64,000 nt of DNA from Enoplosus armatus (lineage: Eukaryota; Chordata; Actinopteri; Centrarchiformes; Enoplosidae): contig NC_092200.1 of NCBI RefSeq assembly GCF_043641665.1, forward strand, positions 14,159,694 through 14,223,693, written 5' to 3'. The notes beneath the pieces were generated by a model that was not told the DNA's origin, did no database searches, and saw only the letters and a program-made list of their open reading frames with translations. A program made the translations under genes and the position numbers. Of this stretch, positions 24,806 through 36,480 are shown one piece after another (the first letter of the stretch is position 1; every line of letters starts with the position of its first letter).

Positions 24806-25163
24806 GTGTCTGTTACAGCTGTACGTGCTCCCTTTTCCTCTCCTGCCCTCTCTAGCTCTGCCCAGGTGTGCTACACTTGATCCCTCAGTGAGGTGCACCT
24901 GGCCTGGCAAGGAAGTGCTTAAAAGCTCCTGTGCCAGCATCAGAAGAGGGAGGCGTCTGGTGGTCAGCTGGTCTTGCTGCCTCTCAGCCTGGGATTTTGT
25001 GTTTTGACTTTGTACCTTTTGGTAGTCTTGGTTGTTTGTATGTCTATATGTTAATAAATCCCATGGCTTTGGTTGTTTTAAAGGTCTCTCTGTGGTTACC
25101 TGGGTCAGTGGTGGAGTTTTTGTTTGTCCCATAGGGCCGTCTACGGTGTGGTGTAACAGTGTC
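24806..25163 (+). mobile_element. solo LTR with 5-bp target-site duplication
   Basis: The 348-bp element spans 24,811-25,158, starts TGTTACA and ends TGTAACA, the inverted ends expected of an LTR. It is flanked by a perfect direct repeat GTGTC (24,806-24,810 and 25,159-25,163). Inside are a TATA-like CTTAAAAG at 24,919 and an AATAAA signal at 25,053, in the order U3-R-U5. No gag or pol sequence adjoins it, so it is a solo LTR left by recombination. The 5-bp duplication fits Ty3/Gypsy-like or related elements. Frames of 67-129 codons across it are spurious. Confidence 0.85.
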
Positions 25164-27470
25164 TTAGAATATTATAGCTTCACCAAACACATCCTGTCCT
25201 CTAAATGGCTCTATCCTTCTTGTCATGCTCAAAGATATTCTGATGTTCTTTCTGATCTGAAATGTCTGAATTCATGAACATGAACTGAGAGGGTGAAATG
25301 TGTCACTTCTCTTAACTTCTCTGAGTTTAATCATGTACTACACTAAAGAGAGGTTATACTAAAGACACGATATGCTTTCCTTTAGTCTCAAAATGTAAGT
25401 GTAAGAAGTGGTGAGAGCTCAGTGGCTGTTACCAAAATCTCCTCCAGTAGCCAGGCTGAATTCAAAACCTAAAAGCCAATTTCTGTGAAAAGTTCAGTTG
25501 AAACTTCTCGGTTGACAGGCTTGTTGACATCGACTGCTGTTTCCCGCAGTCCCTCGGCTCTGCAGGGAATTAATGAACTTCCTGTGAATTGTTGATCGTT
25601 TTTCTCACAGTGCAAATGCACAGCTAGGGTTTAATGATTTGTTAGTCCTGTTTGAATCAACACTGCTTCTGCAGCCTTGCCCCATACTTAAGATTTGTTG
25701 CATTGCCCTGTGTGTCTCCAGCATGCAGTGATCTCTCTGTCTCTGTTCTTTTTTCTCTTTCCTCCTCACAGGTATGGTTTCTGTGTTTGGCCCCCTTTGG
25801 CTAGCTGTGGGTGGTGAGCTGTTATTCTTATCACATTCTTGCTCTGAAGTCTCCCCAAAACCCACCATCTCTGCAGGCCCTGTAGATTGTCCTAACCCAA
25901 TTTTACACCGGCCCACACAGTGAGGAGCTCAGCTGGGTCAATTCTTTTTATTTTGTCTATTTCTGGGTTCTGTCAGTCCATCACTCCTTCTGTAAAAAGT
26001 CAGCATAATTATTCATAAAGCTTAATTGACCTTTATTTGAATTAAAACACATACTTTGAGTAAACTGATCGATAACTAATCCCTGCCCCCCTACTACTCC
26101 TACGTCAAGCTTTCTTCTCTCCCGCACTGCACATATGCAGTTTATAATTATAAAGGTGGCAGATTTACCACTCAAAATTTGTGCTAACTTCTCAAACAAT
26201 AGCTCTTCAATTTCACACAAAAGTAAGCAAAGGCAGGCCTCTCATTTCCACCTGATGACCGTGGATTTTGTTGGCTGACTAACGACTGTAGCTAGGTAGC
26301 ATACGCTAACGCTAAAACTCTGAGTTGGTTGAAAATTCTGTCTCAAGTTGACTTTTGCAAGTCATTATTTGTCATTATGCAAATAATGGTGACATACAAG
26401 ATGTTGTGCTTAAAGATTGAGGCTAAAGCTACATGTCACAGGCAAAAAGCGTCACTAAAATGTGATTTGTTCCAATATATTTGTCACCTTCCAAACTCTT
26501 TACATAGCAAGTTTGGGTCTTCCTACAGCCCCATGCACACTGCATCAACATGTGGACACATACAAAGCTCGACAGGCTGCCTGTTGTGGTTGCTGATCTG
26601 TGATTGGAGAATTGTTGTGTGATGGTGGGGTTAAACAGTCAACACACCACTGTTACTAATCTTTTTTTTAGGGTCATTGACATATTGTATATCAATATAT
26701 ATGACAAGTCACTCATCCATTATGTTACATCAACAATAGCTGATTTGCTTGTCAACATGAGCCTTTTTCTTTAGCGTTACTCATCCTTGTGTGCGACACC
26801 TTTAACAGCCGCTCTCAACATCTATTACGGGAACAATCTGCCATTTCTGATGACGTGACGAGTGAAAATAAACTCCAGCATGCAGGCTGACGGGGAGAGA
26901 TGTGCGTAGGGGAAGGGAGGGGGTATGGACCCCCTACTGTACACTTTAGTGATTCACGTCTGCTGTTGCCCTGACCTTTTATGCAAATGTGTAATTAACT
27001 CATCAAAGACGTCAATAACAACATTTTGAGTCAGTGCATCAGCACATCTAATCTGGCTGTGCTGAAAAAAATATGTCTAAATGAAAAGGGGAAAGGGATG
27101 AGCCAGCATGCTGGAAATGCCAGCATGTTCCTGTATCTGCGGAGGCGAAAAGTTTAACTACAGGGCTGATTTGATTATTGCAATTCCTTGAGCACAAGTC
27201 TTAGCCACAAATCAATCACCTTCAGCACAGTCAGGCTTTACGCCGGCAGCGTATTAGTAGATTTAAAACCATGGTTACAATTGTAGCTGATAATCCTGCT
27301 TTAATTAGTTTATGATATTATTTACAATTCCAATGACAGCTGTAGTATTTACAGAATTAGCCACTGAGGCAGTCATAAAACTACTAGCAACTGCAGTATC
27401 CTTATACTAATAATTATTAGAAGTCGAACTTTTAGTATTAGTGGTAGCAGTGTAGTAGTAGCAGCAGCAG
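25164..27470. other. intergenic, no gene recognised
   Basis: Short frames only. TGACGTGACG, a CRE-like pair, lies at 26,851. The stretch at 27,240-27,360 holds several TAAT/ATTA homeodomain-type cores and could be an enhancer. Confidence 0.45.
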
Positions 27471-27582
27471 CAGTAGTAATAGTTTTAATAGCAGTGGTAG
27501 GTTTAGTATGAACAGTAGTAATAGTTTTAATAGCAGTGGTAGGTTTAGTATGAACAGTAGTAATAGTTTTAATAGAAGTAGT
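27471..27582. repeat. 42-bp minisatellite, about 2.7 copies
   Basis: Unit copies start at 27,471, 27,513 and 27,555, each opening CAGTAGTAATAGTTTTAATA. The first two are identical over 42 bp; the third diverges after 21 bases. It grew beside a GTA/GCA trinucleotide stretch at 27,440-27,470. Confidence 0.95.
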
Positions 27583-28745
27583 CAGGGCCGGATTAACCCC
27601 CTAGGGGTCTGGGGTTAGTAATTAGTAATTAGTTTTAACTGTTTGACCACTAGTAGCGCTAAAGAGCAATGTTCTACAGAACAGGAACCTACTTGAGCGA
27701 CACTATACACATTCCCACTATTGACTTTATGCTGTTCTGTTGGTCAAGAGTTGGTGACAGTAAAACTCCAAGAAAAGCAGCAAAGTGCCAACAAAGGCAG
27801 GGAAGAAGAAGACTGCAAGCTAGCAAACATGCATGTAAATAATCCAGTATTTAAATGTATCTAGTTAGCTTCTGCCACTAAGTACAGTTGTGTCAGTAGT
27901 AGTTTTGGTGGCTGTCGTAGCAGTAGTACTTTAGTAGAAGTAGGTATGCTTAGTATCTGAGAGAGAGAGAAAAAGTACATCAGATCCAACTGCAACGCCT
28001 ACTCACTCCTCACACTGACCTCCAAGGTGATTCATTTCCATTTCTCTGCTGCTGTGTGCATCCATTACCATTGTAAGTCCTCAACATCAGTTGAACCCTC
28101 ATGAAGTTGCTGCCAGCAGTTGTATATTTAACTTGTAAGAAATGTTGTCGAGTCTACTCACTTGTGCTGAAAACATGCGTGACTCCCACATTCTTGGCTT
28201 AGTTCTCAAAGAGTCTGGATGAATAAAAGTCAGCCAAGCAATTTATTTGTTAATAAGGTACCAGTATAAGAGTGACTGTGAGAGCGTCAGTTTTCTGATC
28301 GCATGAATGTATTCAGTAAAGAGCCATGGATATGTCACCTTGCCATGGGCAGACATGAGGCATGTAACTCAATGTTACTGTGAGTTTTACAAACTTGTTT
28401 ACCTGCAATTAATAAAACGAAAACTTGAATTTTACAAAAGTACAGTGTGTCTGAGCTGTAAATCTGAGCCTGCCACATGACACCTGCTCATAGGCTCGCC
28501 GATACATCAGGGTCCTACAGGGCTCTTGCATGCATGGATCGCAAGTATGGCATTATTTTGAAACGTGTCAATATGTGCGAGAGGAAATGATTGAATGTTG
28601 CAAATTGCAGCTTATTACAAAGTTGGCGCAACGGGCCACTGGAATGCTGGACAAAAATGTCTCACATTAATCATGATGAGTTTCTAAATGTATGTATTTA
28701 TTGTATGCATTAGTTCCTTATATTTAATTTTCTTTTTTATGATGA
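27583..28745. other. intergenic, no gene recognised
   Basis: GGGCCGGATTAACCC at 27,585 may be the edge of a further dispersed repeat. A short direct repeat TTAGTAATTAG lies at 27,615-27,633. Confidence 0.4.
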
Positions 28746-29170
28746 GACATCTTGGGAATTATGTTTACTTGCTTTCTTGCCGAGAGTTAGAAGAGGAGAT
28801 TGACACCACTCTGATGTCCATACCCTATATATGAAGCTGGAGATAGGAGACCGTGTGTGTCTCTGGATACAAACTAACATTGTAAGAGATTGGTATGGGC
28901 TATCTTCGCAGTTCAAACAGAACTAAGGGAGATGGATGTTTCAAATGCAGTTTGAATGGTAAGAATCCGTTCAGCCACTACGGAGATATCAATGTCTAAA
29001 GTCAGGAAAACTGTTCACAAATCTGAAGCCGGTGGTTTCAAACTGTGTAACATCAGTAGATTTCAACATATTGTCCCAGGGAAACATACATTGAACATCC
29101 GGCCAAGGGAAAAAGCTTCATCTTTGGTATGAATCTTCTCATCTAAGTTTGGCAAGAAATGTGTTCTTAA
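28746..29170 (+). mobile_element. MITE-like element with long inverted ends
   Basis: The left arm, with CTTTCTTGCCGAGAGTTAG and GGAGATTGACACCA (28,772-28,812), pairs with the right arm, with TGGTATGAATCTTCTC and GGCAAGAAATG (29,124-29,161), as diverged inverted repeats of about 40 bp. No coding sequence lies between. The same ends occur at 50,533-50,807. Confidence 0.75.
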
Positions 29171-32100
29171 ACAATATCTGCAACCACTCGTGAAAACATT
29201 CACTCAAAATACATGTTTAGTAGTCGAAAACACATATGCAATATTGAAACCATTTAGAAACATGTCACAATTGCTTACCACAAAAAAGTAATTGTTCTCA
29301 AGTGCCCTCCAAGAAAAGTTGTAACTCATAAATTCAGACTTTCATCAAGTAGATTATTAGTATAATAGCATACATGGGTATATTTGCTTTAGCTACTTGC
29401 TTTTAAAGAAAGAAGCTACATAATGCTGAAAAGATCAGAATTCTTTAGATTAGACAACCAGGGAGCACTTTATTTATATACAGCGTCAGATGTACTAGTT
29501 TGTCACCTCATGCCTTAGTGTCACATTGTTCCCTATTTTAGAGAAATAGTTGCTATGGGGGTTGTGAGTTGTGAGTCGTCAGCAGCAGTTGAGGTTAACT
29601 GAGGTGCCTCTCAAACTCAGAGTAAGGCGAGACAGTAGTGTCACAATGTATCTAGAAACAGAACTACTTTATTGCTCAGTCCATCTGCATCTAAACCACA
29701 ACTATGCCTTTTTCTAACAGGGCTCTTAAATCAGCACTAAAGCCCACACGTTCGTGTCCCCTTTCAACTGTGGTCACTTCTGTCCTGGGATCCCCCCCCG
29801 GCGAAATAGAGTCTGTCCCCAGCCAAGCTTCAGCGCCGAGCCAAATCAACCATTTGTTTCTGTTTAACCTTTCACATAAACGTGACATACAGGAGCTGGG
29901 ATTGATGCTGGCAGGTAATTTGTGTTTGCGGGATGCATTTCCACTGGTGTGTGTGTGTGTGTGTGTGTGTGTGTGGTGACTATTTCACTGTGTAGTGCTC
30001 TATTCCTCCATCCCTCTCTCCCTAATGCAATGAGTTCCCTGGCCCATCAGTCTATGGCCAGAGAGACTGCAGTGCTGCATCAGGACTCTCATTATTCTCT
30101 TTGCTTTCTGTCCATGCCCGGCTCACTAACAACGTGAGTGTGTGATCACGTTTGGAGCTGTTAGGTGTCTCGACAAAAGAGCTCTCATAAAGTTCCCTAT
30201 TTTTCTCCTGACACCTGAAGTGGCATACAGCATTGTTGATTTACACATGCCATTAATCCATGTGCCAATACCCCTGGCAGGGGTGAAAGCAGGCTTTTGG
30301 AAGAGAGACAAAATACAAATGAACACCATGGCAGGCCTATTTAGCAAAATCACACTGCACATGAAAGAGAGATGATTAAATTCCTTTCTCCATTCCTGAA
30401 AAATCAATTTGTGTGGGTTTTTGATCTTTTTTTTTTTTTTTTTATGATTTTTTCCCCTAGGATCCCCCCCTTTAATCTGCCTGTGTTCCCTGCTTGATAC
30501 GCCAAAGTGCCTGCAGATGCAAACTGCGCTCAGTCCGTTCTTGCCTTGGCAGCGGCACTACTGGCAAAATGGCAGCAAACAAAATTAAAAATTGCTTTTT
30601 TTCCCCCACCCTCACCACCTCTGAACAGCCTCTCTTCTGCCTTATAAGGCCAGAGCTCGCTTAAACGTCTTGATGATATGGAGTTTGCAAATTGCGAAGG
30701 CATCAAAAAAGGGCAAAGCCAGCTGGGGCTGCTGCCGTCTGTGGTCCTGGAGTGAATCACTGGGAAGTTGGATCACACTCTAACTAGCAAACGTCAAACA
30801 CGGCTTCGGATAAAGACCACCGTCGCAGAAGATGGATGGTTAGGGGTTGGAGCTATAGCTGAAAGAAAAAAAAGACAGGATTTGAAATGGTTTGTGGGTG
30901 TGCATAACTGTGTCTTCCATGTGGGCACAATTGTGTGGGCACGCTAACAGGCATAATGAAAGTTTTGGAAGATGTGCGAGTGACAACGTCTTGACAAACT
31001 GACGGAAAGCACATTAAGCAAATCTGACAGCAATTCAATTACAAGACACATCACTTGTCCCCACGTTGCAAACGGATGTCAGTCTTTCTTCCGAGTGGCA
31101 CAAGCAAAGCCCTATTTTGGGCTGTTAGCTTTCCTTTCACCATCTTTGTGTTTTTCATCTGCTGAAGAAGTTTCTAAATCGGAAGGTGTCTGAGGAAAAA
31201 GCTGCAGGTTAGCCTCTTTGAGATGAAATTAGTCTTCTTCTCACTTACCATGGCACATTTAGACTTTAGACTTTGCTTTATGCCTCCCTCTGCCATTTAT
31301 GCCACCTAACACGTGTGTGAGTGGTTGTGTGTGTGTGTGTGTTGAGAGGGCAAAAGAGAAACAAAACCCTTCTCCCTGTGTGTAGGAGTCATCTGTGGGT
31401 TTAAAGTTCTTTGTTTTTCATCTGCTAACCACTGCTCCTCTGGAGCATACAGTAAGCCTGCTGTTGCTGCATTTGCGCTTGTTGACATGCTTGTTAATAT
31501 GATGTGCGGGCTCCGCATCACGCCAGCCGATCGGAGGGTAAAACCCGAGATCTCAGAGATGCTTGACATGTCCAAAACAAACAACAACATATGCTTATCC
31601 TAATGCTAATCTGCACACCAGATCAGGGGTCTTTAATCCTGGGTGGTCAGTGATGTAAGAGTGAACAGAAAAGCCTCCTGATTGTCGTGCATTTACCAGA
31701 ATATCAGAGATCAAGCTTATCACACTAAATATGTTGAAGTGATAAAAATACATATTTTATTTCTTCCTTTCATTACCATAATGCCAGATAAGGTCAAGTA
31801 AAATCCGAGGATTTGTCAGGCAGTGGGTGTTGTGTGTCAAATAAGTGTCATGTTTTTTAGATGCTGAGGTGAATTCAGACCAGACACTTGATTGCGTTTG
31901 TCCTAATGACACAGATTGCAGATATGCTGACATTCCCACCGCAGACTGTTCAGGGATCAGCCGTCAACCCCCAAAGTGTTTCTCTTAATCTTCCCCAGAA
32001 GTCTTGATGAGATTTAAGCCCTCCACTCTTCAAAATACCATCAACAGCAGCTCTGAGGGGGTGGGGGGGGAGAAAAAGTGTCAAATCAGACATGGATTAA

Positions 32101-35100
32101 AGTCCATGGAAACCTTCTCCTGACTTTGGACATTAGGGCATAATCCATCGGCGGCAGAATCGTCGCATTCTTCGCTCCTCTTGTTTGGAGAGTTCATTTG
32201 TGGCTGCAGCCACCCGCTAAAGCTCTGCTCTGCTGTTTGTTACTGAGGGAGGGTTTTTCAGGACACTGACATGGATTTGAAAGCTTAGATACAGTAGAGT
32301 GACCATTCTCCCATCTAATTTTTAACCACTTTTTATCAGCATATTCACAACCCTTGTCTGCATGCATTTTCAAGAACGTGTTCCTTCCTGTGTCACTACA
32401 AGACTGTTTTCACATTCATCTGCAGAAGGAGGAAAGTCTCTGAGCTCCTCTTGAATATATCTAAGATGATTTTGTGACATTACAAGTAGTTTGGAAGCCA
32501 ATCGTGGTCCAGTATGCAATTTACAGTGTGACATGGAAACTTTGGGCTCCTCTAGTGCACATGTGCTGAGATTAGATATTTTCATGTTTATAGATTCTAT
32601 AGATTCTGTCATTTTAAGAGCTTTTTAATGAGAAAGTTGAACGTTTTTTGGGGACAAAACGTGTCAGATGCAAATCATGATTTTTATGTGTTTTAAAACA
32701 TGTCTGGAGGGGATCTGGTTTTATTCACTGTGATAGAGCATGGTGATCACTGGGGGTGGAAGGTTTGTAGCAGGCACACAGCAGCTATGGCTATGTAATT
32801 GCTTGACATATGAATAAATCTTAAGGGTCTGACAGCTAAAAACCTGGTTAAGGTTAGAGAGAACATTGCAGTTAAAAAAGAATATTAATCGCTGGTCTGC
32901 AACAGGAAGCAAACTCAGGTCCTGCATAAAGGTGCAACACTTCACCGACCTCCTCACCCTTTAATTCCACCTTGCTGCCTAAAGGACATTCTACTTCTTA
33001 CAGTAGCATACACAGTTGGATATATTTTATTGGATATTAGATGTACGTAAATGGCGCTTCCGAATCATCCAATATGAATAGTTCCTAGAGACAGTGATGG
33101 CCAATTCATATCCTCACAAGTTTACTTATACAAACCTGTCTCTGTGTGTCCTAGTGCTCCAGTGTTGATATGATGAATAGAGGTGTTAGCTAGTTTAATC
33201 AGCACAAAGCTCACACACATCAGGACCACAATAACTCACTGATGCAATGTCTTCAAAAGGAAGAATGAACAGGGAAGCCATAAAACAAGTCAGTCCTGTC
33301 TTTCTATGATAGCAGACTTTATGCCTATATAATTTCACTTGTAGACTTGTGCATTTCACTTCATAAGCTCATGGGCAGCAGCAAAATGGTTATTTTCTAA
33401 TGGTTTTCAGGTAAAACATGCCTCTATCATAAGTATAGTTGCTCTTATGTCTTGAACATCAGCGGATCTCTTGGCTCGTGTTACATCATTCAATAGGCAA
33501 ACCTGATTGGTTATCTAATTCCAGTAATGATACACACAGTTGCCGAGATGTGACCATTAGTGGATGTGTCTTGAGGGTAGACGATGGAGAGCATGGACAC
33601 CATGTCAACAGCTGATGGTAAAAGGAATAAAGATGAATTCAATTATAACAGCACTTGAGGGTGGCAACCGACTGCTGCCCATATCGATACGCCGTATTTC
33701 TCTGACTGAGTGGGTCTAATGAGAGGTTTCATTTACAGAGACTCATCTGATTAAATTCACCTCACTCCGGTAGAGCTCATGTCAGTGGAAAGAGGACAGG
33801 AGAAGCTTTATTTTGTTAAGATGTGACGGCACCAAAAAGCTCATGAAAAATTCAGAATTCAACTGCGAGCAATATTTTTCCCTGACACATGTAGCTGATG
33901 TTCAGAATTCATAAATACTGGAAGTGGATAATGATCACATGTAAAGTAAGATGTGTTTTCTTAAATTGCCTCTTGAGCTGCACTGCCAACTCTACGAGGT
34001 TGTACAGTTTTTCAGAGTACAGTAAATTATACAACGCTATAAAAATGTATATGTTCAACAGTATGAAGCCCAAAAGGGTTCAATGTTAAATAGATTTAAA
34101 AAATACATTATGTAATAACTAATCATGTGAATAAAGTGTGTATAATATATAAAGAAACCAAAAAATCATTAAAGATAACCTCATTATTATGAAATGTTAA
34201 TTCATCATTCTTATTTTCATATGAAGAGACTTTGCTCCACTTTGCTCCACTAAGTCATGTGATCTCTCATTGAGCATTTCTTTTGTTGGTCGATCTGAAG
34301 AAAAGTTTTCCCGGGGTTTACATTAATATTGAGACAGATTGATATTCTACAGCGTTTGCTATCTGAAATAGAAATCAACAACAATTACTTTGTGAGCATA
34401 CAAAAAACTACAGCTTTAATGAAATTCACTACTGCGGCCGCGTGGGTTACTTGAAATATTAAACGAATAATAACAGATTGTTAAAAAGTTAAAGTAAACC
34501 ACAAGATTTAATTTATTGTGAGTAATGTAAAGTATGTTCTATGGCTGGATTTGGATTTTGAGCTATTACAAATGTCAGTGTGATTTTGAACAGAAGTTCT
34601 TGTTTCACTTGGGCCCTCTAGTCATTATTATTATTTTGAACACTTCTGGGCTCCATACAACAGATGCCCAATGTCAATCACTTAAGCATGTTGCTGCGCG
34701 GGGAAAACGTCTCAGTCGGACTCACGTTAACTCTTTTTCAAATTCTCCGCACATTTCTCCGTCCGGCTGCTGCGAGCTGATAACAAATGGAAACAATAAC
34801 CATAAACACATCATACAAATAAAAGATCGCCTTCCCAAACACTTTGCACTCCCCTTCATCATTTTTAAAAGTGCGGGGCCCAGTCAGGCATAAGCAGATC
34901 CTGAGGAGAAACAAAGACTATAAAAGCCAAAGAGATGTGCTGCTGCAGATAAACATAACAGACAGACTGTGGGGAAGCAAAGCAGCTTTGAGTGCCCTGG
35001 GGGATTTATTTAAAAAAGAGAGAGAGAGAGGGAGAAAAAGGTTTTCCTATACAGACTGAAGTGTTTGTTGTGAGCTGTTGGACGTCCACTTAACTGAAGT

Positions 35101-36254
35101 AAACAGCATCATAAAATAAACATATCCACAAAACAAACAATGCCATAAAACAAATGAGCAATGCAGATAACTAACCTAATTGCTGTGGGATATATCATAA
35201 AAGCAAGTGATCGTGTTTTAAAAGTTTTGATTCTGCTCCGCAGGAAGGTGAATGACTGTCTGTTAGTCCCCTCCATTCATTATTCAAATATTGTTATTTT
35301 AATTTGACCCTGGAGTTGTTTATGCGCACTCCAACCCCACATCATCCTCTGAAGATAAACATGGATTATTGCCAGCTAATCTAATCAATATTAATTACAG
35401 CAGAATTAACGACTCAAAATGCTGCTTATCATCTATCATTCCCAGCGTGTAGCTTTATATCTCTTGTCAAGCCATACAGTCATTTCATCATCAGAGTGAA
35501 TCATCGAAGCTGTAAGCCACTTTCATTGAGCGCCAGACGAGTTTTTAAATTGAAGACCCTGCAGTGCAAAATTAACTCTTCCTCTCTTCCCTTCTCGTCT
35601 CTTCTGTTGAATGTCATGTTATAGCTAAATGTCCAGTTGAGCTGACCTTTTCCCTGCAGATGACTCATGGGCCTCTTTCTGCGCTCCTGTTGTGGTGAGT
35701 CAGCAGACAATCACAGCTGATCGCTCCAAATATCACATCCTATCAACTGAGACAACAACAGAAGCTGCACTTGGGTTCGGGGGAGGATGGGGAAAATCAG
35801 CCTTAATAAGGGAGGGAAGGTTGTTTTTCTCAGCTGAGAGCTCACAGACTGTATGCCGTGCTGTGGTGTGAATTAATGAGCAACCTTACCATTTTATAAT
35901 GCACATAAATGTCCTTGATGGCTATTTTCTATGAACAGAGGAAAAACTATAGCCGGTAGAAAATTCAGAAGGAGTGATATATTTGTTATGGACAAACTGG
36001 AAGACAATATGTTTACTCATGCCTTGTGAAACAGCGCACGGGCTACTGAAGTGTTGTTGGGTTTTTTGGGGGGCATTGCAACAAGCTGTAAATACAACAT
36101 TTACATATTGTCACCCTATAAAGTTGATATGACATGAGTACATTGGCACAGTGGCTTATTTATACGTCCAGCGGTGTGTAAATGCAGATGCATATTACAT
36201 TAGCATTCATTTGGAGTCGTGTTTGTGTCCATCTGACAAAGTATTCACTCTCCT
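29171..36254. other. intergenic, no gene recognised
   Basis: It contains (GT)n at 29,947-29,976, a T-run at 30,427-30,443, (GT)n at 31,328-31,342 and a G-run near 32,060. Frames of 60-119 codons (for example 34,534-34,893) have no known motif. AT-rich, ATTA-rich sequence at 35,280-35,420 is a possible enhancer. Confidence 0.5.
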
Positions 36255-36480
36255 TTTAGCTCTGTTTTTGGCCTCCACCAACTCCTGAGGGAAATATCTG
36301 GCTCTTTAGCTGCTAAATGCTCCAGTATGTTCGCTAGCTAGATGCTAGCGTTGTCTGTCTGCTGTTTTGTGCTGTTCAAATACAATGGATTAATCAGTGC
36401 TCGTTTTGCTGGAAACCGCTGCCTTTTACAGCTCAAAACAACGCTGATGAGAGTGGTGAGACACAACCAAAACAGTAAGG
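36255..36480 (-). repeat. dispersed repeat, copy 2 (inverted relative to 1-225)
   Basis: The minus strand reads CTCATCAGCGTTGTTTTGAG near one end and CCCTCAGGAGTTGGTGGAGG then CCAAAAACAGAGCTAAA at the other, matching 1-225. This copy keeps a middle part (GCATTTAGCAGCTAAAGAG) that has decayed in copy 1. Confidence 0.8.

Noticed and set aside
24743..25132. 129-codon minus-strand and 67-81-codon plus-strand frames
   Set aside because: They fall inside the solo LTR, which is non-coding.
24806..25163. Possible complete retrovirus-like element
   Set aside because: Only one LTR is present. No gag, pol or env sequence and no second LTR occur nearby, and the target-site duplication flanks the single LTR.
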